From Bryum argenteum (taxonomy: Eukaryota; Streptophyta; Bryopsida; Bryales; Bryaceae), in the NCBI GenBank assembly GCA_037043015.1, contig CM073325.1, positions 6,241,001 to 6,305,000 on the forward strand: 64,000 bases of DNA, written 5' to 3'. The position numbers and the translations under genes were made by a program. Position 1 is the stretch's first letter, and each line of letters opens with the position of its first letter. The notes beneath the pieces are model-generated. The model did not search any database. It was not told where the DNA came from and worked only from the letters and a program-made list of their open reading frames with translations. Below are positions 22,453 through 31,800 of the stretch, one piece after another.

Positions 22453-23705
22453 ATGGCAGCGCTCGTGTCCAGGGAGGTCGTTTACCGGGCGGCATCGCCC
22501 ATCCTGCGCCGGAAGCTGAAATGCATCACTGTGGACGTGACGGGCACTCTGATCGCGTACAAGGGCGTGCTCGGGGACTACTATTGTATGGCGGCCAAAG
22601 CTATGAACTTGCCCTGCCCTGACTACACGCGTATGCACGAGGGTTTCAAGGTCGCGTACACGGACATGACCTCCAAGTACCCTTGCTTCGGCCAAGGCGC
22701 CCGCATGCCCAACGTCGAGTGGTGGCGAGTGTGCGTCCGTAACTCCTTCCGCGAGGTAGACTTGTCGGAAACTAAAAAATTTCCTTTTCTCGAATGTTGT
22801 CAGGGTGCTTTGTAAGCAGTTCATCACTGATTCTTCCAGTCTCCGAGGGTAGAGCTAGCCGATCCTAGCTCCATTTTATGAGACTGATTCAACAATCTGA
22901 GATGGAGCCACGAGCACTGGCTGAAAGAATAACGGATTATCAATCCAGCATCAGGAGCGGTGATGGTTGTTGAAATCGTGGGCATGGTTTTATTTCAGGC
23001 TGGCTATGACTACGAGGAGAAGACGTTCGATCAACTGTTTCAGAGAATCTACGCCATGTTCGGGTCCGCAGCGCCGTACCTCATTTATTCAGACGCGCAG
23101 CCCTTTTTGCGATGGGCGCGGCAGCAGGGATTGATTGTGGGCGTGGTGAGCAACGCCGAGTATCGTTATCGGGACGTCATCTTACCCCAGTTGGGCCTTC
23201 ATCAGGTCAGTAATCACCGTCCAACTCATCTTGATCGTTCACTAATGCCCCTTCTTCTAAAGATAACCTCGATTGGAATCGACGGAGGTGTGTATCCTCT
23301 CGGCATGCTACCCTGGAGAGGAACTGTCAGAGGTGTCTGTGCTCTTGGCATGGTATTCTCGATAGGAACTGACAGAGCTGTGTTCAGGGCTCGGAGTACG
23401 ACTTCGGCGTATTCTCAGGAATCGAGGGCGTGGAGAAGCCAGACCCACGGATCTTCGAGCTGGCGCTTCAGAAAGCAGGCGGCATAGCTCCCGAGCAAGC
23501 GCTTCACATCGGAGACAACCTTGGGAAGGATTACTTGCCCGCTCGAAACATGGGCATGCACGCATTGCTGCTGGACAGATTCCAAACGAAAGAGCATCGA
23601 GCTGCGCGAGCTGCCGGCGTGCCCGTGTTCCCCGACCTCTCATACGCACAGAAGACCATCATGGCCTTACAATCCGAGCAGGCCGAAGCGGGAACCGCAT
23701 ACTAA
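22453..23705 (+). CDS. HAD-superfamily hydrolase, HDHD3-like (three exons)
   Basis: Exons 22453-22755, 22999-23205 and 23388-23705 join in phase 0 at GT-AG introns (GAG|GTAGAC, TTTCAG|GCTGGC, ATCAG|GTCAGT, GTTCAG|GGCTCG), giving 275 residues, slightly longer than the roughly 250-residue family. HAD motifs: I is D28-V-T-G-T32 (nucleophile Asp kept, usual second Asp is Thr); II is S152-N; III is K187 in VEKPDP; IV is G-D213-x4-D218. Residues 35-135 form the helical cap. Enzymes of this fold transfer phosphoryl groups through an aspartyl intermediate, but the substrate of the HDHD3 group is unknown. With motif I altered, phosphatase activity is uncertain. It is the only clearly intact multi-exon host gene here. 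The ATG was chosen because it opens exon 1 just before the conserved ILRRKLKCITVD strand. Confidence 0.88.
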
Positions 23706-24855
23706 TTTTTCCGACAGGGTTATCATCTCAACTGATCCCTTTATACGTTACCTTGTATCATATTACAGTATCAACCAATTTTGGACCACAATCCTTGCTA
23801 CAGTAGATACCTTTCCTCCGGTTTAGTTTTGTGCTCAATTCGTACAAATGCCGCTGGATATAAATGAGTTTCAGTAATCCGTTTTTTATCATAGCGCTTT
23901 GCTTAGTTGTATATGTCGAGAGTACGGGTCAGTCGAGATGTTGTAAAATTAAGAATGGAAAGAGTGGATTCATTTTCAGACCTGCCTTTTTTGCTTGAAG
24001 GTACTTGTGAACTAACGTATTATGTATATCTGGCTGGGCTTTGCATCGAATTGTTTACTTGTGTTAAGTCTGTCTATCAGTGAAGATATCGTTTTGTTTC
24101 AAAGATGGGGACTTTGTTTTTACTGAATGTCAGGTCCCACTTTGTCTCACACAAAATGAATCTTGTTATTGCGTTTGTAGAAAATTAAATTTCATGGTAC
24201 TGAGGTGGCCAGAAATTTTGAATATTCTTCAATCATGATTAAGCTTTTCTTTGAAATTGAGAAGTATCGTAATAATTAGCATTACGAACGGACACTTCAT
24301 TGTAATCACTGTTGAATACTGTAATGTGAACACCTCGATGCCGAATGCAAATTGCAAAATGTACTCCTTTTTAATGCAAAATTATGCATTTATCCATGGC
24401 CAAGTTTATGAAGTTAGAAGTATTCGCGAAGTGAAAGAGTATAATACAACCACTTCTCCTGCGATGCTTTTAACAAGGACTACGATAATCTGCCATATTA
24501 CACATTCCACTCTGATAGCGTTCACATCATTTGAGTTCTATGATTTGAAAGTATCTGAAATACTGCCAGTAGCCTCGTTAGAGTAGCAAAGATTTAACCA
24601 GAAAATTCATACACACATAGTTTACAGCTTCAGAAAGAACAAAAAAAATAAATCAAGAATTCAAGCCTCAGAAATCCACAAGAAGCACAAAGCCGATTTC
24701 ACCCTTGACTTTGTAGGCTGTATTTTGTAAATTAAAGATGTCCAATCTTCAAACACTTACAGCATATGCAAATATAAACTCCTCCGAGCCACAATACTCG
24801 ATCCATTCCTCGGTGCTGATGCAATGCGTCTTCACATCACCATGGTTCAAAATCC
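23706..24855. other. Intergenic, 3' flank of HAD gene
   Basis: AT-rich, with no gene recognised. It presumably includes the 3' UTR of the HAD gene over the first few hundred bases and the 3' flank of the leftward membrane-protein gene. Confidence 0.4.
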
Positions 24856-25828
24856 CTAGCCTCGCATTGTCCTCCAAAACCCTGCAGACTTGTGAAGATT
24901 ATACCTTGACAAAGCTGTGTTCCGCATCGTCATTCTCCTGATCCCACAACGAGGAGTTGAAACCACGACATCGATCTCATACTCGTTGCTCGACGTTGTA
25001 ACAGACCCCAACCCTATCTCATATCTAGGGTTCACTGTTAAATCACAAATCTGCCAATCCTCACGCTCCACAAAACATGAGAACACCGGGTAATCCAAAT
25101 CAGCCAGTGAAGGCATCATCTCGTTGCAGCACAGCATCTTACAATGCTTCGAGTCCAGCAACTTCTGTACCGATTCCTCGTCCATATGATGAGTGACGAA
25201 TCTTGTGAACCGTAACTTGAACTCTAAACCAGGTTGAAGGTCGAAATCGGGGAAAGTGAGGATGAATCCTACGACAAGGGGAATCATGGCTAGAAACCTA
25301 GTGGCATTTGAGGGTCCAAGTAACCCTATGAAAAGGGAAGCAATCAGTGAAAGCAACTGACATGAGCGGCGATTTTCGAACGCAATGATCATCGACTGAG
25401 TCAGCAGTTTAATGAGAGTGCAGATTAAAATCAGGGGTAACCAGATCAACCATTGAGAACAAACGACATGATAAAAACAGAAGCAGGGTATAATAGCCAA
25501 ACGTCAAAGCCCAAACGATGCAAACGATTGTAAAAAAAAGAAATATCAGAAATCCATACGTAAAAAAAATCACGAAGCTTAGAGGGTAATCACGCTGTAA
25601 CGCCTCAAGAATATATATGGTAGCCAGCCACCAGCACAACCTGCCGAAGAATGTCCAGAAGATGAGACATGGAATCGATACGATGAAACCCATACAACCA
25701 CATGTAGCAGGGTCCGTAGGCAGAGAAGGGTATGTAGAGAGAGAACCACTGAACAGTGGCAAGGTTATGTACACAACCCACAGCACAGGTTGGACAACCA
25801 CCTTATCAATCACTCCCATCCTGCACAA
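24856..25828 (-). CDS. Multipass membrane protein of unknown function (frame break)
   Basis: Two overlapping minus-strand frames (25828-25409 and 25500-24856) look like one protein. The N-terminal part has at least three hydrophobic segments (PVLWVVYITLPLF, FIVSIPCLIFWTFFG, FVIFFTYGFLIFLFF). The second has two or three more, then a soluble Cys-containing C-terminal domain of about 120 residues. The frames overlap in a hydrophobic stretch beside a T5 run at about 25,470, so a one-base slip (mutation or assembly error) is the simplest explanation; a short intron is possible. I recognise no family. Location is presumably a cell membrane, by hydropathy only. Expression cannot be judged from sequence. 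Confidence 0.5.
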
Positions 25829-26419
25829 ATTCTTCTACAGTACGGTGCTCGAGGGTACTGAGCTACATGCGGAATCGAAGGAAGGACGGTGAACTGGCAG
25901 TAAGGGGACACTGCAACACAAGTGACGGCAAGCGGGAAGACGAGAGTGCTCCCTAGAAAATAAGGGTTTGTTGCACCAGCATGTCGTCCGCTTCGAAGGA
26001 AGAGACGCCGAGCGTTGAGGTCCTTAGTCGGCTGTGTACATCACGGTACCAAAGAACTGTATAAATTCAGCTTCGTTTTGTTTCCATTGATAGTATACCG
26101 ACAACCTCTTGGGCCGAAAAGATCGGAGCCAGTTTAATTACAGCAGATGTCTACGATCTCCTCCAATTCAACGGCATTACCGACACAATCGTGCACCCTT
26201 GAGCTTCCTACTTGTTACATGATCACCTGTAGCATGGAACTTTGGGTCCCAACTCCCAAGTTACATTTTGAGAGCATTGACTTGATGATCATAGCGAGTC
26301 ACCCGCATACACCATAGTTAGGGTTTTGTATTCAAAGGGATCTCACCAGAAATTACATTCCTATGAGTGTTCCACAAGTAGCTTGCACTATCCTCTGCCT
26401 CAGGGCTAAGGCTGTAACT
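25829..26419. other. Intergenic, no recognised gene
   Basis: Upstream side of the leftward membrane-protein gene and downstream side of the dioxygenase pseudogene. No domain, repeat or clear promoter element was seen. Confidence 0.4.
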
Positions 26420-27840
26420 TCACTGAGGAACAGAGAGTAGAATATGCACGCCTGCATTGTCAGATTTGGATCTACTAGATCTTGTCAATGCGATGCCCCC
26501 CTTCGTCGTCCCGCTATTCATCAACATTGTATATTCCTTCCACGACACAGCTTTGTACTTGCGAGACAATCTCTGCAGAGGCGGAGATGACGGCATGGTC
26601 TCTGGGATTCTTGAAGAAAATGAGCGAGAATCACGAGGTGGTGGTATTCGGTGCCGCACACTCTTGTATCGCCCATTGCTCCATATCTGCGCGCATCCCG
26701 AGAGTGTGTCAGGTGACCACATCGAGACAAGACGGATTGCTTGCCTTCACCAAGTCACGATGTTGAAATCGAATGCGCCGGCCTCAGGCTTGACATCGAA
26801 CCACCTGCCGTCTTTCAGCAACTGCAGCCTCGGGTACTCCTGGTACAACATCGCCAGCGGGTGGGAGTCGGTGCGAGTCCAGAGGCCGCTGGCCAGGTCG
26901 GACGTTGACATGGAGGGTAATGCGCGGCGATCAAGTTTTCGCTGCTGCTGTCATGAAGCTCTCCGTACTGCTGGGACGCCGATTCCACTCCTAACCCTCG
27001 GCCCAGAAGCTTGATAAGTCGCGAGCTCAATGCGTCCATGTGCTCCAAGTATTGTAATAGATCCTGCCTGCATGCGCCATAGCCACCCAAAACACTCAAT
27101 ACTGAGCAATTCTGAAGAGCCTGAAAGGAGATGATGTAGGATTCAAATCACTGATATGGTGTACAGACCTCTCGTGCACTCAATGATCGGAGCAAGATCG
27201 TCATCGTGAGATCTCTGAATAGGTAAAAATATTCACCTAGAGTACTTACTCGATAACAAGCATCAATTCGTGGATCACCTGATTTGGTCATGGGCGTCTT
27301 GTGGCCACACCCTTTTTGCCGTTTCTAGAAAGACCTCTTTCTGGCGTGAGAAGAAGAGGCGCTCCGTTCAGCATGGGTGCTTACTATCGACGTCCACAAT
27401 CATGGTGCCGGGCGTATAGCCCTGATAATTACGGGGCATGTCGGATTTCACGCGCATCTTCTCCTCGATGGGGGTGGCGAAATACTCTTGCATGTACGCC
27501 ATGACCTTCTGGATGAGCTGCAGGGGGACGCCGATTCCACCTCTAAGCCTTGGCTCAGAAGCTTGATAAGCAGCGAGCTCGATGCATCCATGTGCTCCAA
27601 GTACTGTACTTTATCCTGGCTGGAGTCGCCGCACCCATCAAATCGATCAATACTGAGGGTTTGGAAGGTGATGAAGTCGGCCAACGACGGATTTGAATCA
27701 ATGATGTGGTGCACAAACCACCTGTGTATTCAATTGGAGCACGTAGAAAGCAAGATTTCCTTATTGAGAGCCTGAGTGATATCGACTTCAGAAACACCAG
27801 GAAACTGGCAATAGTTCGTGGAATACCTGATGTGGTCACC
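26420..27840 (-). pseudogene. 2-oxoglutarate/Fe(II) dioxygenase pseudogene with internal duplication
   Basis: Reading leftward, YFATPIEEKMRVKSD and GYTPGTM near 27,500-27,390 match the DIOX_N domain. Near 26,990-26,790 the catalytic domain appears: NLIAAHYPPCQRP, then TRTDSHPLAMLYQEYPR, KDGRWFDVKPEAGAF, and finally WSNGRYKSVRHRI at about 26,680. The iron-binding H-x-D reads R-x-D (RTDS), and stops and frame changes separate the pieces. A 200-bp piece encoding LEHMDA..SLLIKLL..GLEVES occurs twice (about 26,990-27,180 and 27,560-27,760). Family members hydroxylate or desaturate hormones and specialised metabolites in the cytosol; this copy is inactive. Confidence 0.75.
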
Positions 27841-27886
27841 CAAAGTGGCTAGTTTGTGGGGTGGAGACTTCTCCAAGAAAGTGTGA

Positions 27887-28010
27887 ATTTATGGCATGCA
27901 TTTTAGTGAATGCAACTTTTGTTTTTGAGTTTTCAAGCATGGGGCATGTTTTACCTTTGCAAACAATTATGTGAATTCTAATTTGGTTGTTCAGGACATT
28001 TTGTGCATAA
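27887..28010. mobile_element. Type B repeat, left half of the element interrupted by the large transposon
   Basis: TGGCATGCATTTTAGT... to the ATAA at 28007-28010 aligns with 45,574-45,655 and with the reverse complement of about 57,590-57,680. The same repeat resumes at 42,964 beyond the 15-kb insertion. Its own left end is lost near 27,885. Confidence 0.7.
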
Positions 28011-28083
28011 AACACTCAATTAAGCAATTGTGCACTTGTATGTATAAAAGTGCACTTCTGTAAGTAGTCTTCAATGTGCACTT
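28011..28083. repeat. Left terminal inverted repeat and subterminal GTGCACTT boxes
   Basis: The TIR spans 28011-28038. The octamer GTGCACTT occurs at 28030-28037 (inside the TIR), 28050-28057 (within AAGTGCACTT) and 28076-28083. Clustered subterminal motifs of this sort are usual transposase-binding sites; that role is inference. Confidence 0.8.
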
Positions 28084-28273
28084 TAAAACCCAAATATATG
28101 GTTTGGAGAATGGGTTCTTTGGTAAAAAATTCCACTAGTTAAAATTTAAAAACCATATAGTTTTTGTACAATGATACATGTAAGATAATAAATAGTTTTA
28201 CCCAATGTCCTCAAGAATCATTTGTAATATTTGTCACTTAATAATATGGTGAAGCCCTACTTGCAACAAGAGA

Positions 28274-28447
28274 CATAATACACGGAAAATAATAAACATG
28301 ATACATTTGTAAGCATACATAGTACCCGGAAAATAATAAACATGATACATTTGTAAGCATACATAGTACCCGGAAAATAATAAACATGATACATTTGTAA
28401 GCATACATAGTACCCGGACAATAATAAACATGATACATTTGTAAGTA
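28274..28447. repeat. 44-bp tandem repeat, about four copies
   Basis: The unit CATAGTACCCGGAAAATAAT... recurs with an exact 44-bp period (CGG at 28283, 28327, 28371 and 28415). It lies between the left transposon end and the 3' end of the DDE-like gene. It has no coding role and might be a subterminal repeat of the element. Confidence 0.9.
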
Positions 28448-28606
28448 TATTTGTAGATATAAATATTGGAATTTTCCCAATCCTTTTAATCATTTCTCAC
28501 TCTACGTCTACCACTATACCTTCACCGGATAAATTTAACTCGTTCATACATGAACACTTCATATCAATTACCATACAAACCACGGTCAATGTACTATGAT
28601 AATAAC

Positions 28607-29731
28607 CTACTCCTTGGTATTTAAGGCTGCCTGTAAGCGTTCGTCGTCAATAGCTTCCGTTTGCATGGCTATATATTCTAGAATGTGTGCCTTTGTGGAT
28701 TGAGGAATACGAACTCTCTTCTCTACCTGCACTCCGTGTACAATGCGCTTCTCCGACGGTTGAACGACATTCTCCGATACGGGTTGTTCGTCAAACCATG
28801 AAAAGATACACGCCTCCTTCGGTACCCAACTGTGCCTCTCACCAGATGGCTCCCACAACGAATCCATGCAATTTACATAGCGTTGTCTGTTGGACCCCGT
28901 TTCTTCAACGACCCCTTCTCTCATAATGGGGCAATACCAACATACTTTAATCTTTAACCTCCATGAGTTTTTCCCTCTTTCAATCACCTTTCCTAGGTAA
29001 AAGGGTATGTCCGCTTCTACCTCATCTCGAACAACACTCGATTGCAACAAATTGATCGAGATTAATGTCCGTTTCGGGATTAAATGTTGGAAACGGATCG
29101 TTGCTACCTCCTTCTTGGTCTCGTACTGAGATTTCTTCGTAGACGCAATGTCGACTAGTTCGTCGTGCAGTATGCACTCCTTGATTTGATGGTCTCTCCC
29201 TTCGTGGTCCAAAGTATCCACGAGCCTCTGCACTCGGGAGCATGCCCACAATCGATCAACAACGGTTATCTCGCGAGTTTCAAAGAATAGTATTCTCTCT
29301 CGGTATCGAAGAGAAGCACCCTCAGGTTGGGCGTTGGACTCATAGGATGGCCAAAACGGTGATGACTCGTGATCGGCGTTGCGGTCCTTTCTTGAAACTC
29401 GCTAAATATTGTTTCAACCTCTCGTGCCTCATGTTTTGCATCACGGTTGACTTCCACGTGTTGCAATCTTTGAATACACCTATCCTTGTACGCAATAAAA
29501 TCGTCTAACGCCTTGAGCTCCCGCTCATCCGCCGCATATCTGATCAACAAAATCCGGTCGTTCGACCCTATTTGGGATGGATCTCAAAGTTTGATCCCTC
29601 TCCCGGTCCCAAGCATCCTTGCAATAGTGCTTATGTTGGACCCTGACCTTACAAGCACCCTCGCGATTGCTAGAATAGAATCTCATGTGGTGTGGAAATG
29701 TAATGCCAATCAATGAATCCGATCCCGTCAA
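28607..29731 (-). pseudogene. C-terminal part of the DDE-like transposon gene, broken frames
   Basis: This continues the leftward gene. The piece 29800-29525 contains NVWDWKKFVTPHL, GITFPHHMRFY and KVRVQHKHYC, the region expected right after the core in DUF7869-type proteins. A TAA and a frame change lie between it and the main segment near 29,780-29,830. The piece 29550-29266 is helical and charged. The last piece (29251-28607) has a compact beta-rich segment with FYLGKVIE, KIKVCWYCPI and LWEPSGERHSWVPKEACIF, reminiscent of a BAH/Tudor-like chromatin reader, but that is only a resemblance. Separate exons are an alternative to frame damage. Confidence 0.55.
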
Positions 29732-29819
29732 TAGGTGCGGAGTTACGAACTTCTTCCAATCCCATACATTCTTTAATAGTCGTGACGCTTACAAATGCCT
29801 CGGTGGGGGCGTTCCTCGT

Positions 29820-31457
29820 TCAATGAGAGTAAACATTTCCTTTAAAGAGTTCACGCCCCGACCTCTTCAAGGTGTTTGAGATACAACTAAACCGTTGATC
29901 GATATCTTCGTGCGTATGACCCACGATGAGGAAGGATAGTTCCACTTCCTGAAAAAATCCCAATCCAACCAAAGTTGCACACATTGCGAACATATAAATA
30001 TTTTTGTTCTCGCGTGTGCAGTTGTCCGCTTGAATGCGTAATGTTGGTGGCAAGAATCCCTTCCTCCGTAATACGTCCCCTATCACATGTAATAATGTGC
30101 TCACGACTTGGTTGCTATCATGCTTGTGGTGAGCTCCGAACCACACATCACAGTACAATCCAATCCCATGCACCAACGCCCCGCATAGATGGGTCTTCAC
30201 GAACCGGTTCTCGATATTCTTCACGGTCTGACGTATTCGGGGTACCATGGTTGTATTCTGATCCATGCCATCTACTATGATACACATGTACATTTCAGGG
30301 TTGATATAACAAGACCTCTTGAATATCCAATAATGTCTACGTTCCTCCATTTGATTGAGCAAATGTAACATGAACACCTCTTTAATCCTTATCTTGGCAT
30401 CCGCATTGGTTGTCCCTTCCATGGCACATTTGTACTCCCAACAATGATAACATTTTGAGAACCTAGAGAATGGGGGTACTTGAACATGAGGATACCTTAG
30501 GCGCCACATCCTCCAAAATGAGCTCATGGATATGGTTTCGCCATTGCAAATTCTCTTCACCTCCTCGTTCACGTAATTGAATACATCAGATTTTACTGTG
30601 TTCATAGGGAGAAGAATAAGCGGCACGACTTCGTTGTCACTCTTGCGTCGAATGGATCGGTGGGGTTGAGGACAACCGGCTTCATCCACGAAGCACTTAA
30701 AGCATGCCTCGGCAGCAGACATTCTAGTACTCTCTCTAACTGGATCTGAAAGGGTATTTCCGTGAACAGCTGTCACCCTACCATATATCAAACAATCTTT
30801 TTTCAAGTCCTTGAAACGCCGTTGTGAATATCCGACCGCTACAGCGTAGCATGCATTGCAAACCTCTTTGCCGTCCAACTTTGTCACAAACTTATCTCTA
30901 CGATTTCCATCGGTTTGTGTATAGAATGAAACCAACATCTGCCTCACCCATGTACTCCGGATTGAATACTTAGACCCCCATGCATTATACCGCACGTCCA
31001 AGATGTACCTTGCCGGAATATCTGTTAAACAATTTCTCTTGCATCCACCTTTTGCTATTGCATCTTGTACGCTTATCAATGTAACTTTTGCTTTTGCACC
31101 ATCGGCCGGTCTTCTTTCCCTTGCGACTCGCCTTGTCCGATTCTGCATAGAATAACGTCGGCGCGTTTGTCTTACAAATGCCAGCCCATCTACATGTGGT
31201 AGATCTCGGATGTTGTTAGAAGGAGGCTGGGAAAATGGTGAATTTTCATGTACGGGATTTGAAGCTTGACTACTTCTTCGTGATGTCTCATTGGAGCTTG
31301 GTGTGTGAAACTCCTCATGGAAATCAAATATTGGAGTCATCATCGGTACATGCGGCATTTGAGATCCCTCTTCACCTCGTGCGTGTAGAATATTGGAATC
31401 CAAAGCCACTACACGTACCAAAGAGCGGTCCCAACGAATCGTTAGTCCCCTAGACAA
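29820..31457 (-). CDS. RNase-H-fold DDE-like transposase core (DUF7869-like), 545 aa
   Basis: The longest open frame in the window. Residues 1-130 are low-complexity and basic. Residues 195-225 (VCNACYAVAVGYSQRRFKDL) resemble the helix-turn-helix-like segment seen N-terminal to this domain. C336-x2-C339 (FSKCYHCWEYK) starts the core. Candidate catalytic acids are D396 in IIVDGMDQ, D478 in IQADNCTRENKN, and E517/D518/D520 in GHTHEDID, with a helix FLIVGHTH before the last. This spacing fits a DDE/RNase-H nuclease; I relate it to the eukaryotic DUF7869 group from memory of its DN..NK and GHTH.DID motifs. It should cut and join transposon ends in the nucleus. It ends at a TGA that is probably a frameshift product, as homologous sequence continues in another frame. 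Confidence 0.6.
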   Translation of the reverse strand: MSRGLTIRWDRSLVRVVALDSNILHARGEEGSQMPHVPMMTPIFDFHEEFHTPSSNETSRRSSQASNPVHENSPFSQPPSNNIRDLPHVDGLAFVRQTRRRYSMQNRTRRVARERRPADGAKAKVTLISVQDAIAKGGCKRNCLTDIPARYILDVRYNAWGSKYSIRSTWVRQMLVSFYTQTDGNRRDKFVTKLDGKEVCNACYAVAVGYSQRRFKDLKKDCLIYGRVTAVHGNTLSDPVRESTRMSAAEACFKCFVDEAGCPQPHRSIRRKSDNEVVPLILLPMNTVKSDVFNYVNEEVKRICNGETISMSSFWRMWRLRYPHVQVPPFSRFSKCYHCWEYKCAMEGTTNADAKIRIKEVFMLHLLNQMEERRHYWIFKRSCYINPEMYMCIIVDGMDQNTTMVPRIRQTVKNIENRFVKTHLCGALVHGIGLYCDVWFGAHHKHDSNQVVSTLLHVIGDVLRRKGFLPPTLRIQADNCTRENKNIYMFAMCATLVGLGFFQEVELSFLIVGHTHEDIDQRFSCISNTLKRSGRELFKGNVYSH

Positions 31458-31500
31458 TCCTAATCGTTCTCCAACTACATCTCCTGTCCAGTGTAATTCA

Positions 31501-31800
31501 TCATCTACTTGAGTGACACGTCATCGCCACCTCGTAGGGAAACAATCTCATTCCGTTCAATTCCATGCCACTTTTGAATGCATTGTCCATTAGCGCCATG
31601 CCCACCACCGCTCCCGTACTAGAAAGCAATTCGACCCTACTATTTTGTTGAGATATACATATCTCATCTAATCCATCATGTAGTTGTCTCGCTCGAGCCG
31701 CCCGCAGTAATCGTGAACCTATTGAACTATTGAACAAGATATCACCTCCTGGGATGTCTCCGATTGGGACATGAGTTTCTATTGTATTGTTTTCCATCAT
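31501..31800 (-). CDS. Possible N-terminal segment of the DDE-like gene
   Basis: A 99-residue open stretch immediately upstream of the DDE-like core gene and in another frame, separated by 43 bp. It starts MMENNTIETHV and contains a Leu/Ala/Arg helix (SRLLRAARARQL). It may be exon 1 or a frame-shifted N-terminus. No domain is recognised. Confidence 0.35.
   Translation of the reverse strand: MMENNTIETHVPIGDIPGGDILFNSSIGSRLLRAARARQLHDGLDEICISQQNSRVELLSSTGAVVGMALMDNAFKSGMELNGMRLFPYEVAMTCHSSR

Noticed and set aside
28267-28447. CRISPR-like array
   Set aside because: Contiguous 44-bp units without unique spacers, in a eukaryotic context.
28234-28493. Repeated short protein frames (about 80 codons)
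   Set aside because: Produced by the 44-bp tandem repeat.
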